Origin: Macrothele yani
Lineage: Eukaryota > Arthropoda > Arachnida > Araneae > Macrothelidae
Assembly (NCBI GenBank): GCA_039090855.1
Contig: CM077005.1
Location: forward strand, 18,019,921 to 18,083,920
DNA: 64,000 nucleotides
Reading direction: 5' to 3'
In this document: positions 30,053-40,453 of the stretch, in pieces
Layout: each line of letters opens with the position of its first letter
How positions within the stretch are numbered: the stretch's first letter is position 1
Made by a program: the position numbers and the translations under genes
Notes under the pieces: model-generated
What the model was told of the DNA's origin: nothing
Databases searched by the model: none
The model's input: only the letters and a program-made list of their open reading frames with translations

Positions 30053-31096
30053 GTATTAACGCCTGAGCTTTGAAGAGACGCGACATAGCGAGAAACTGAA
30101 TTGGTCGAACAGTAGCTTAGCTATCAAACTATTGCCACCGCCTCACACAATGTGTAAGTCAGTGGCAATAGTTTGGTATCTATCATAATGAATATAATTG
30201 CTGGTGTCATATTTTTAATTCAGTCTTTAAAAATATTTTTTTATTAAAAGCGACTGATTTGGGTAGTCCAGCTATGTAAAGCAAATCATCCAAACACATA
30301 TAATTTTCTTTGTCTGAAAGTTTGAACATTTTGCAGCAATATATTCCGTCTGTGTAGATTATGTGTTGGCGGCTTCTTACGCTTGCCTGTTTTAATTGTT
30401 GAATCTCTGCCTCAAACAATACACTATTTTCTATTATTGTAATGTTTATTGTCGCGATGTTCATGCTAATTTTGGTAATGCTCATTGTTTCACAGCTGGA
30501 ACACACATGTTTCAGTTTGACGAAAAATTGTTTCGTGTAATTTCGTGACACTCCATATCAAGGTAAGATTCTTTAAGCAATAAAATATAGCCAATCAACA
30601 CAATGCACGCGTGTACCACTTTGCTTGGTTGTGATAGCAACAAAACCCGATTTTTCACAGTTGCTGGTGTAATGTCATCTCATCTAAATCATTCTGACAT
30701 GACGTCAGAAATGCGTTACGTCACACGATTAAAATCGTTCCAGAAACTCTTTAGAAACAGGAAAACGTTAAATCAGGAATTTTTCTTCCATTTTGCTGTT
30801 CATCAACGACGTACAGAATTTTTCATTTAGAATCCTATCGTATGGCATTTAATTTTAAGATTCCCCCTTGCGAACCTCAAATGATTATTTTAGATTTTCA
30901 AACCAGTTTCTTTTCTCATTTAAGTCTAAAAATTGAGAGTTCCAATACAGTAAATAACAGTGTGTTACTATTATTTCATGCGTATGCTGAAGAAATGTGA
31001 TTCGGGAACTATATTTTACCGTAAACCACGAAATTCTTAGAATACAACTGAATTTTTTCTCGTAATATAACCTGGTATTCTTTAACATTATTGGAT
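30053..31096. other. Non-coding region with a small hairpin
   Basis: A perfect-looking inverted repeat ATCAAACTATTGCCAC/GTGGCAATAGTTTGGTAT lies at 30127-30178. A 114-codon minus-strand open frame (30207-30551) has no motif I recognise and includes sequence similar to a family B LTR (ATATATTCCGTCTGTGTAGA at 30338), so I do not call it a gene. Confidence 0.4.
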
Positions 31097-31450
31097 CATG
31101 TGATCGCTCTTTCCACGTTATTTTTTAAACAACGCATAGCGACTGAAAAATTGTATTGTGGCACCGCTGGGATCGAACCCCAGAACTCTCGATAACTAGT
31201 CGAGTGCGTTCGAATTTACGCTACGGCGCCAACAATTCTCAGCGCCATGCGTGGTTTATCAGTCAGCATCTGACTACACGAATACGTATTGATGGTCTCA
31301 GCAACAGAGATGTCGTCATCTGGTGGCATTTAACGCAACAGCTATTTAATTGTAGCTGATAAATTCAAAGTTCTATCCCAGCGGTGCCGGAATACAATTT
31401 TTCAGTCGCTATGCGTTGTTTAAAAAATAACGTGGAAAGAGCGATCACAT
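31097..31450. mobile_element. Foldback element containing a tRNA-Thr-like sequence
   Basis: Inverted arms of about 72 bp: GATCGCTCTTTCCACGTTAT at 31101 and its inverse ending near 31448, including AACGCATAGCGACTGAAAAA. The arms extend into the 3' part of a tRNA-like sequence. It is probably an inverted pair of SINE ends. Confidence 0.7.
31159..31230 (-). tRNA. tRNA-Thr(AGT)-like sequence, probably a SINE head and not a working tRNA gene
   Basis: The cloverleaf is complete on the minus strand. Acceptor is GGCGCCG/CGGTGCC, D stem GCGT/ACGC, anticodon stem CTCGA/TCGAG with loop CTAGTTA (anticodon AGT), and T arm CTGGGGTTCGATCCCAG. Acceptor and T arm match animal tRNA-Thr. The D loop lacks the conserved GG, and the sequence is embedded in a foldback repeat, so I favour a SINE-type derivative over a functional gene. 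A partial inverted copy of the 3' part is at about 31376. Confidence 0.55.
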
Positions 31451-31516
31451 CGTCCATTTACATTATCTCCACGTATTTGATATATATTTAACATTATTAT
31501 AAATACACCACACTGT

Positions 31517-31629
31517 GAATACTCAAGAGACGCAAATAGCATATTAAATCCGTTTATTTTTGCAGCGTGGTGCTCCCTACGCCGCAAAAATAAACGGATT
31601 TAATACGCTATTTGCGTCTCTTGAGTGTT
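31517..31629. repeat. Inverted pair of Penelope-like 3' ends
   Basis: GAATACTCAAGAGACGCAAA with AATCCGTTTATTTTTGC, then a 20-base spacer, then the inverse. Arms are about 47 bp. The sequence AAATAAACGGATTTAATACG is shared with 1965-1990. Confidence 0.75.
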
Positions 31630-31836
31630 CTGGTATTCTTTTATTTTTATCTGTAGAAGAAATGAAAAAGAAAGAAAAAAAAGAAAAGAAAAAATACTGT
31701 TCTGGCTTCTGCACATGAACTGTCATAACATTTGCAACTGCAACTGTAACTTTGATAAATTTTCTCAAAATCGAGTGTGGATAATTTCTAAAAGATTAAT
31801 GAAGCCAACGTTATTTAATCGTCAATGTCATTCACC

Positions 31837-31838
<2 letters not shown>

Positions 31839-31877
<39 letters not shown>
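31839..31877. repeat. CA microsatellite
   Basis: An uninterrupted run of about 18 CA units. Confidence 0.95.
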
Positions 31878-31879
<2 letters not shown>

Positions 31880-31880
<1 letters not shown>

Positions 31881-34266
31881 ATCGTCATTCATAATTTATT
31901 TCGCAACTGGATAATCTGACGATCGACTGCGTGACTGTTGCAATAATCTTCTGACAAAACAATTGTCACCAATTTCCTGTTCACATGATCGCCAAGCGAA
32001 CTTTAAATCAATTAGTTAAAGTTACAACGAAGTTTTTACTAAAGACACGGCAAGCCATTACGCGGGAGATAAAGTGACTTTGTTTCTTAAGGCACGCTCC
32101 TCCGCTGCTTCTTGCTTCAGAGCAACGCGGTTTCCTCAAGAATAGTGAAAATCAATAAATAATGACATACAAATAATGCCAGACTAATCGGCTAATTCAT
32201 CCAATGGTTTCGGTTGCTAATTGCAATCGGATATTTCATCGCACAAAGGGCTGAAAACGAGTCGGTAATCTGCTTTCCTCCGGCTTTTGATAAGAAAACA
32301 ATTGCGAGTGGCGGTTTAAAAATACAGAACCAGCATCAATAGCAAGTTTTTCTTCCCACTTTCAGAACACCTATAATCCTTCCTTTCCTTAAAATCAAGC
32401 TTCTCCTTTTGACAAGATTTTCTCTTCCCCACAGATCCGCTACTTCCCCTCCTGGTGTGATTACTTACCGCTAAGTTCCAATGGAGCAAATGAAGGAAAA
32501 GATAAAAAGATCTGGATAAGAATAACAAAAGAAGCTGAGCACATCACTGATTATTCCCAAGAAAAGAAGAGAGCATTTTAACCACGTCCCTTTACGTCTT
32601 GTGTTTGGTAAAGGAAACCGCAGTTATCACCTTCATTGCTTCCCCACCTTTGAGTAATTAAAATTTCTTCATTAGCTCCGACTCGAAGAGAAGATTAACA
32701 GACGTCTTAAAATTACGCAAAGCGAAGGAGGATAAAGTTTCCTCCTCCGTCCTCCGTCAAAGGAAAACCCGTCCCTTGTAATTATGAGATTTGTCGATGT
32801 TTGGCGCTAATAATTCTTTTGCTGCTTGTTGCCAATCACGGGAAGGTTTATTTACTCCGATTTTATTTTATCTTTTTTTTTTTTTTTTCGCTCCCTTCTT
32901 CTTCATATTACTGTCACTTCATCTCACGATCTCTCTCGAAGGGAAAGGATCATCAGAGGCAGAGGACTTGAGTATACTTTAAAAGACAGCTAAAGAGTGG
33001 GAAGCATCAAGACTTTTACTTGTTAAACAGCAATCAGGCATTTTGTGCGGCATTTGTCATTCCTTCTTGCTCTTCCAGCATCCTCTTCTCCTCCTCCTCC
33101 TCCCTTTCATCTTCGGCGCCCTTCCGTTCCCAAGTTATTAGCGAATACGATCTTCCACCCTCCCCATCTATGTTGCCTATCTCATTCCCTCCCCCCACAT
33201 GACTCCCTCTCCCCCCATCTACTTTGCTACACAACAGTTCTCTCACTTGTAACCGGTTATTAGAAAATCCCGAAGCAAAAAGAAGGTGGAGATGGAAAGA
33301 AGGAAAAATCCGTCTACAGAAATCCGACACACGCACGCACGTACGCACGCAAAGCGAACAAGTAAACTTAAAACGCATAAGCAATTGCCGGCATATGCTG
33401 CAGCGAACTCTTGGGGGCGAAGCGTGGAAACGTTGGACGGGAAGTTCATGTGATTAACAAGATGGCAGATGAGAATATGTTGCCCAGCTCGAATGGCAAG
33501 CAGCCTTTATTAAACCCGACAGCAACTTAAGAGTCAAAAGTCTGCCACTCAAGTTAGTTTGCTAACTTTAAAGCTTCGAAAATCGCCTTCGGCTGCAGGT
33601 GAAGAATCATTTACTTTCTGACGACCCGTTTTTCTCTTTTTTTTTCTTTTTCTTTTAAATAGCGAGAACTTTTGATTGATAAGTTAATTTTTAGTCCTCA
33701 TATAAGGGACGAAGCTTCCTCACCCTGAAATCTTCCAAGATGTTTGGTATACTGTTACATCGACATTATTCAGTCTCTTCCATATTGAAGGAAACCAACA
33801 AAATAAATAAATGTAAAGAAGAAATCTAGGGCTCAAAATTACTCTGGCGCACATAGATTTAACTGTGTAAATGAGCATAAGTAATCGACAAAAAGCTGAA
33901 TCGTTAGGTTTGGGGGCAAATTTTTGCAAATTAATCTGGAAATCTTGTAGAAATATATTAAACGGAAGCTGCTCGAAAAGCAGAGCTTCCAGTTTCTTTT
34001 TATGCGAATTCTTTAAAGAGGATAAATCGGGAAAAGTTTCCAAAACTTTTTCATTTAAAGAACTTTAATGCTACCAGCATTTCAAACGAATTAAAGACGA
34101 ATCGGCGTCGCGTCCTCACCGTTCTCCTGGCAAAGGAAAACCAGAACCAGAAAGGGATGACCAGACCAGGCCGGTGATTTTTTGTTTTGTCACCCACTAG
34201 AAAAACACGCGTAAATATAGAGAAACACTTCATAAATTCCCTCATGAAAATATTCTGTTAGATCGT
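31880..34266. other. Quiet non-repetitive stretch
   Basis: No transposon, SINE or satellite is recognised in 2.4 kb, which is unusual for this window. T-runs occur at 32873-32889 and near 33640. The open frames are low-complexity or short. If a regulatory region or unique host DNA exists here, this is the best place, but I see no direct evidence. Confidence 0.4.
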
Positions 34267-34329
34267 GGGTTGTGGCGTACTATAGAGGTAAAGCACGTGT
34301 CAAGACGACAAATCTGCACCGTCACATTC

Positions 34330-34400
34330 TGCCCGTGTAGCTTAGTTGGGAGAGCAACTTACTCCGGAGTAACAGGGCGTGGATTCCCGTCACGGAAAAA
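34330..34400 (+). promoter_or_regulatory. tRNA-like cassette in the family B LTR
   Basis: GCCCGTGTAGCTTAGTTGGG opens the cassette (A box TAGCTTAGTTGG). GAGAGCAACTTACTCCGGAG forms the anticodon-like arm with the same TCCGGA core as family A. GTGGATTCCCGTCACGG is a weakened B box. The partner cassette at 35043-35105 has a better B box, GGGTTCGATCTTC. Confidence 0.6.
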
Positions 34401-34687
34401 TTTATGTTCTCACATTGGCGCCCGAACGTAAAAATGGATCAAATGGCCGTTGGGCTCTTCGAAAAATGTGTGATGTTTGTTCCACACATCGTCTGGAATG
34501 AATGAAAAAATTCATAATTTGCTTCAAATGAAAAAAAATTAAGAGGGAGATGTCGGTTAAATCTTCATAACTTAAAATATATAGCCGTCTGTGCACGATA
34601 TACAATAGAATTATTAAAAACTAGTATTAAAAACGTACAGTTGTTAAAAAACTTTAATACTAAAAGCATGACTAACTGCACAAGATC

Positions 34688-34715
34688 TTTCGAAGTGCCT
34701 GCACTTCATTATCAG
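34688..34715 (-). ncRNA. Hammerhead-like hairpin (left arm)
   Basis: On the minus strand: CTGATAAT, stem GAAGTGC/GCACTTC, then GAAAGATC. The core G of CTGATGA is replaced by A, which should abolish cleavage if this is a hammerhead. Confidence 0.45.
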
Positions 34716-34818
34716 GCCGAGTGAACTTTTGCTGCAGGAACTCATTTATATATACAAGAATCAATCGGGTGTCTTGTATATATAAATAAGTTCCTGCAGC
34801 AAAAGTTGATCACTCGGC

Positions 34819-34847
34819 CTGATGATGAAGTGCAGGGCACTTCGAAA
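34819..34847 (+). ncRNA. Hammerhead-like hairpin (right arm)
   Basis: CTGATGAT, a 7-bp stem GAAGTGC/GCACTTC with loop AGG, then GAAA followed by GAT. CUGAUGA, stem II and GAAA are the conserved hammerhead core in the right order. One extra U precedes stem II. I could not complete stems I and III by eye. Confidence 0.5.
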
Positions 34848-35286
34848 GATATTGCGCAGTTAGTTATGCTTTTTAGTATTAAAGTTTTTTAACAAATGTA
34901 CGTTTTTAATACTCGTTTTTAATAATTCTATTGTATATCGTGCACAGACGGATATATATTTTAAGTTAAGAGGGAGATGATGTGACGTACTATACATAGG
35001 TAAAGCACATGTCAAGACGACAAATATGCAGCGATATATTCCGTCCGTGTAGATTAGTTGGGAGAACAACGTACTCCGGAGTGACGGGTTCGATCTTCGT
35101 CACGAACAAACTTGTGCTTTTACAGGGTGAAATAAAAACAACGGTTGAAATATGCATTGTAAAACGAATGCAACCGTGACCAAATCTTAACAATTTAACT
35201 GCGAAAGGATTTTAGAAGTCCTCTCATTGTTGAATGCAACATCAAACCACGTTCCAAACGAGGTGCTGTAGTAGATAACTCTTTTT

Positions 35287-35872
35287 TACGCTTTCCAACC
35301 GTAGGTTGAAGAAGCGTACGTGCTCCAGCTTTGTCCGTCTGTCTGTCTGTCCGCACGATAACTCGCGAAAAAATGGTTCGATTTCGATAAAATTTTAGTA
35401 TGTGGTAGGGGGCAACCTGGGAAGGAACTCTATTGAAAATGGACGAAATGGGGTCAAATTTCAGGACATAAGAGAGGGGTCCGTTCAATCGCCCTTATGC
35501 GTCATAACTTACGTAAAAATGCTTCGATTGTGACATGTTGTTCTGGAGGTATACTGAACTGGTTCTGTTGAATACAATCGAAATGGGGTCAGAGATCAGG
35601 GCACAGGAGCGAGATTTATTCCACAGCTATTATCCTCATAACTTGACTAAAAATGCTTCTATTGCGACAAAACTTTAGTATGTCGTTTAGGGGGTATACT
35701 GAACCAATTCTGTTTAATATCATCGAAATGGGGTCAAAGGTCAGGGCACAGGAGTGAGATTTATTCCACAGGCAATTCCTCATAACTTGAGTAATAAGTT
35801 GAGTAATGATTCCGGGTATGTTTGAAAGCGTATCATAATCAATGCATTGCATGATTTTGCTAACTTGTTATT
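35287..35872 (-). mobile_element. Helitron-like (HINE-type) repeat, copy 4
   Basis: The plus strand starts TACGCTTTCCAACCGTAGGT. There are about three 145-bp units with GGGGTCAAAGGTCA. It ends GAAAGCGTATCATAATCAAT then GCATTGCATGATTTTGCTAA, the inverse of the opening of copies 2, 3 and 5. Both ends are present. Confidence 0.68.
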
Positions 35873-35995
35873 TGAAAAATTGACAAGAAAAAATAAAATA
35901 AAAAATCAATCTCTCGCAAACTAGATTTCCAATTAAGTCACCATGAAGATAGTTCTGAAAGTTAAAATGTGCACATAGCGATTAATTTTTATGTA

Positions 35996-36584
35996 CAGGG
36001 TTTGGACAAAATAATGTGAACACCATTATTATAAGGGTTAATGTTATTCTTATAGACTACACTGAAAAAAAAACGTTTTGATTACATTTTGTGTATCTTT
36101 TCTTTGTATATGTATTCTTAGGTTGTATGCCAGTGCAACAAGTTGTGTTCAGCAGCGGTTACTACGAGAGAAAGGTGAAATAGGTGACCAGTCAAACTTC
36201 CAAATGGGACTAATCGTGCAAGCCCGTATAGCAGGAGCGTCTGTACCCGTGACAGCCAAAATGTTTTGTGTTTCAAGAGCAACAGTCCCTACGATTATAA
36301 CTGCGCACACAAAGCATGGCAAGACTTCATCGGCGAAGAAGAATAGAGGGCAGAAACCAAGATTTAATGAGAGAAACCGTTGAATATTGACAAGGATTGT
36401 GTTCAAGCAACGCAGAACTACTGCAGCAAAAGTGACTGCAGTACTCAATATTCATCTTCGGTTTCCACGAATATCAATACCCGGTTTCCACGTAAACATT
36501 CCTCAGAAAATTTTACAAAGCCAACATGCATGAAAGAGCTGCAATTGCTTAACCTTTAATCACAGAAACCAAAGCTACAATACA
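35996..36584 (+). mobile_element. Truncated Tc1/mariner element
   Basis: It starts CAGGGTTTGGACAAAATAAT after TA at 35994-35995. The right half is missing; the sequence passes into the Helitron-like repeat near 36585. Confidence 0.7.
36160..36560 (+). pseudogene. Tc1-type transposase, N-terminal part
   Basis: SNFQMGLIVQARIAGASVPV with TAKMFCVSRATVPTIITAHT forms the first helix-turn-helix. A GQKPRFNERNR basic stretch follows, then a stop at 36381. The second domain continues in frame as RTTAAKVTAVLNIHLR near 36425, which fits the Tc1 HTH-2. No catalytic residues are present. Confidence 0.72.
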
Positions 36585-38954
36585 AACAAATTAGTAAAAT
36601 CATGCAATGCATTGATTATGATACGCTTTCCAACATGCCAGAAATCATTACTCAAGTTATAAGGATAATGGCTGTTGAATAAATCTCGCTTCTGTGATCT
36701 GAATTTTGACACCATTTCGATTATATTCAACAGAACCGGTTCAGTATATTTCCGAAACAATATACTAAAGTTTTGTCGCAATAGAAGCTATTTTAGTCAA
36801 GTTATGAGGACAGCGGCTGTGGAATAAATCTCGCTGCTGTGCTCTGACCTTTGACACCATTTCGATGATATTCAACAGAACCGGTTCAGTATATTTCCGA
36901 AACAATATACTAAAGTTTTGTCGCAATAGAAGCTATTTTAGTCAAGTTATGAGGACAGCGGCTGTGGAATAAATCTCGCTGCTGTGCTCTGACCTTTGAC
37001 TCCATTTCGATGATATTCAACAGAACCGGTTCAGTATATTTCCGAAACAATATACTAAAGTTTTGTCGCAATAGAAGCTATTTTAGTCAAGTTATGAGGA
37101 CAACGGCTGTGGAATAAATCTCGCTACTGTGCTCTGACCTTTGACACCATTTCGATTATATTCAACAGAATCAGTTCAGTATATTTCCGAAACATCATGC
37201 TAAAGTTTTGTCGCAATAGAAGCTTTTTTAGTCAAGTTATGAGGACAGTGGCTGTGGAATAAATCTCGCTGCTGTGCCCTGACCTTTGACCCCAATTCGA
37301 TGATATTCAACAGAACCGGTTCAGTATATTTCCGAAACAATATACTAAAGTTTTGTCGCAATAGAAGCTATTTTAATCAAGTAATGAGGACAGCGGCTGT
37401 GGAATAAATCTCGCTGCTGTGTCCTGACCTTTGACCCCATTTCGATGATATTCAACAGAACCGGTTCAGTATATTTCCGAAACAATATACTAAAGTTTTG
37501 TCGCAATAGAAGCTATTTTAGTCAAGTTATGAGGACAGTGGCTGTGGAATAAATCTCGCTGCTGTGCCCTGACCTTTGACCCCAATTCGATGATATTCAA
37601 CAGAACCGGTTCAGTATATTTCCGAAACAATATACTAAAGTTTTGTCGCAATAGAAGCTATTTTAGTCAAGTTATGAGGACAACGGCTGTGGAATAAATC
37701 TCGCTGCTGTGCTCTGACCTTTGACACCATTTCAATTATATTCAACAGAACCGGTTCAGTATATTTCCGAAACAATATACTAAAGTTTTGTCGCAATAGA
37801 AGCTATTTTAGTCAAGTTATGAGGACAGCGGCTGTGGAATAAATCTCGCTGCTGTGCCCTGACCTTTGACCCCATTTCGATTATATTCAACAGAACCGGT
37901 TCAGTATATTTCCGAAACAATATACTAAAGTTTTGTTGCAATAGAAGCTATTTTAGTCAAGTTATGAGGACAACGGCTGTGGAATAAATCTCGCTGCTGT
38001 GCTCTGACCTTTGACACCATTTCAATTATATTCAACAGAACCGGTTCAGTATATTTCCGAAACAATATACTAAAGTTTTGTCGCAATAGAAGCTATTTTA
38101 GTCAAGTTATGAGGACAACGGCTGTGGAATAAATCTCGCTGCTGTGCTCTGACCTTTGACACCATTTCGATTATATTCAACAGAATCAGTTCAGTATATT
38201 TCCGAAACATCATGCTAAAGTTTTGTCGCAATAGAAGCTTTTTTTAGTCAAGTTATGAGGACAGTGGCTGTGGAATAAATCTCGCTGCTGTGCCCTGACC
38301 TTTGACCCCAATTCGATGATATTCAACAGAACCGGTTCAGTATATTTCCGAAACAATATACTAAAGTTTTGTCGCAATAGAAGCTATTTTAGTCAAGTTA
38401 TGAGGACAGCGGCTATGGAATAAATCTCGCTGCTGTGCCCTGACCTTTGACCCCAATTCGATGATATTCAACAGAACCGGTTCAGTATATTTCCGAAACA
38501 ATATACTAAAGTTTTGTCGAAATAGAAGCTATTTTAATCAAGTTATGAGGACAGCGGCTGTGGAATAAATCTCGCTTCTGTGCCCTGACCTTTGACCCCA
38601 TTTCGATGATATTCAACAGAACCGGTTCAGTATATTTCCGAAACAATATACTAAAGTTTTGTCGCAATAGAAGCTATTTTAGTCAAGTTATGAGGACAGT
38701 GGCTGTGGAATTAATCTCGCTGCTGTGCCCTGACCTTTGACCTCATTTCGATGATATTCAACAGAACCGGTTCAGTATATTTCCGAAACAATATACTAAA
38801 GTTTTGTCGCAATAGAAGCTATTTTAGTCAAGTTATGAGGACAGTGGCTGTGGAATTAATCTCGCTGCTGTGCCCTGACCTTTGACCTCATTTCGATGAT
38901 ATTCAACAGAACCGGTTCAGTATATTTCCGAAACAACATACTAAAGTTTTGTCG
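36585..38954 (+). repeat. 145-bp satellite array (16 units) expanded inside a Helitron-like repeat
   Basis: The left end (AAATTAGTAAAATCATGCAA, GATACGCTTTCCAAC) is the Helitron-like terminus. Then a 145-bp unit repeats with GACCTTTGAC at about 36846, 36991, 37136, 37281 and so on to 38877. Each unit has TGACCTTTGAC, CAACAGAACCGGTTCAGTAT and AAAGTTTTGTCGCAATAGAA. Variant units at about 37176 and 38191, sharing CAGAATCAGTTCAG and CATCATGCTAAAG, are 1015 bp apart, exactly seven units, which shows a higher-order duplication. The right end stops mid-unit at 38954 with no terminal hairpin. Confidence 0.93.
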
Positions 38955-39187
38955 TTCAATATCGCTTTATTAGACAACTAATAGTGTACAATAAAACGGG
39001 GGCATATAACATGGACAAAAGGCCAAAAAGACGTGGACAAAATCACAGGCTCACACGTGAGGCATTGAGGAGAACAAAACATAAGAAAAAGAACTATGGG
39101 CGCGCAGGCCACTCTCTCAAACAGAGAGATATTTTGAGGAACATGAAATACACAGGACATTAAGCATGGCAAAAGTCAAGCAGAAGT

Positions 39188-40381
39188 CTAAGGGCTCACA
39201 CTCTGGAAGATACTGGAATAATAAGGAACTGGTGTTAGCGGATAAGGGAAGGAGAAGTCTGGATATTTATACATAGCACGTTTCACCCAACGCTCATAAG
39301 CGCGGCAATAATCACCATAAGAAGCAAAGTCTTGTTGTGAAGGAGAATCTGGAGTAAGAGGCTTACGCCGCCGTCGGGAACGTCGAGCCGTAGAAGATGT
39401 ACAAGTAAGGGAAGTCCTACCAGCAGAAATCGAGGAAGGCAACATTGGAGCATGATGAAGCACAGATGAAGGAGCACTGGCAGGAACAATCGATGAGGCA
39501 GGAACAGTGGCTGAAGCTGATGAAAGGACGACAGGAACGACTGTAGAGGAAGATGACACGTCTGAAGGCAAATGAGCCCACTGTGAGTCGGAGGATGCAG
39601 GTTTAATGGACATGACAAGATTTGCTGGGAGGGAAGAACTCACAGAGACGATTGGCATGAGACAGCTGATAAGAGGCGGAGTAGGATCTTCGTCCGGTGA
39701 CTCAGGAGTTGGCGAAGCAGAAGTGTCTAGAGAAAAAGGCCGAATGGAGACATCACCAGAAGACAAGTGCAACCCAGAAGACACTACAGGGCTGTCAGTG
39801 GAGGGCCCAGTAGAAAATAGACTTGCTTGAAATGAGCACGGAGTTGAACATGAAGTTGTAACAGGAGCATCTATGAGTGAGGACTGGAGGTGACGAGCAG
39901 GAGATGAAGCAACATCAGCCGTAGGTAAAGGAAAATGAGATGACCTAGAATCTGGAGGCACAGAAACAGATAAGTTGCACTGGGGCGGTGAGGAAGCAGG
40001 AGATATAAAACAGCTGGTAGACGCTGGCTCCGTGGAGACGAAGAACGGAACCATAGAAGTGGAGACCGCAGTCGAACATGGAGACAATGGACTGACAGGA
40101 GCAGGAGTTTAAGGCGGAGAGGGTGACAGAGGGCATTTCAACGAGATCTGGGCAGAAGACGGGCTCGACGGAGGCGTGCAAAGTGGTGTAGTAGTAACAG
40201 AAGGGAGAACATCCAGGAGAGCTATCAGTAGTAGATGATCAGGAAAAATATTCTCCGGAGAAACACGTGAAGTAGAAGAATCAGGGGCCGGGAACAAACC
40301 ACTCGAAACCGGAAGCTGCGAATATGTAAAAGGAAAAGCCGACAAAGATGTGGATGATGAAAAGTCACACAATTCTGGCAA
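39188..40381 (-). pseudogene. Ser/Pro/Thr-rich protein, unknown, frame broken by one stop
   Basis: Two in-frame segments (91 and 299 codons) are separated by a stop at about 40109. Most of the protein is low-complexity Ser, Pro, Thr and Val, probably disordered. RRSRRRRKPLTPDSP near the C-terminus is a basic, nuclear-signal-like patch. The last about 50 residues (DFASYGDYCRAYERWVKRAM, then YPDFSFPYPLTPVPYY) look like a folded, aromatic-rich module. I do not recognise the family. The composition alone could come from repeat expansion, so coding status is uncertain, but 390 nearly uninterrupted codons with a structured C-terminus deserve attention. Confidence 0.4.
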
Positions 40382-40453
40382 AGCAGAAGGGCGAATTTTG
40401 AACGTTCAGTTTAGCGATGCTGCTCTTGTTTAGTTCTTTTCTCAATCAATTAA

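Larger units (their letters stand above)
34553..34965. mobile_element. Foldback (Penelope-like terminal repeats head to head), 14-bp TSD
   Basis: TTAAGAGGGAGATG occurs on both sides (34539-34552 and 34966-34979), duplicated from the purine tract of the host LTR element. Arms of about 200 bp (34570-34767 and 34771-34965) are inverted and share CACTCGGCCTGAT and TTTAATACTAAAAGCATGAC-type sequence. Each arm has a hammerhead-like hairpin. Confidence 0.8.
34271..35124 (+). mobile_element. Family B miniature LTR retroelement with tRNA-like LTR, host of a nested foldback
   Basis: TSD GGGT (34267-34270 and 35125-35128). LTRs 34271-34414 and 34981-35124 are both 144 bp, starting TGTGGCGTAC/TGTGACGTAC and ending in CA. 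The primer-binding site TGGCGCCCGAAC is at 34416-34427, with one spacer base. The purine tract is AAGAGGGAGATGA next to the 3' LTR. A foldback (34553-34965) is inserted in the purine tract; without it the element is about 430 bp. It has no coding capacity. LTRs differ at many sites, so it is older than the family A copies. Confidence 0.88.

Noticed and set aside
33034..33384. 116-codon minus-strand frame with EREEEEEK tract
   Set aside because: Low-complexity purine/pyrimidine bias; no motif or splice context.
36585..38954. CRISPR or gene-cluster interpretation of the 145-bp array
   Set aside because: Units are head-to-tail without spacers and share termini with dispersed Helitron-like repeats.
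39188..40087. Silk or mucin-like protein
   Set aside because: Ser/Pro-rich but without a repeating motif, signal peptide or Gly/Ala blocks; function left open.
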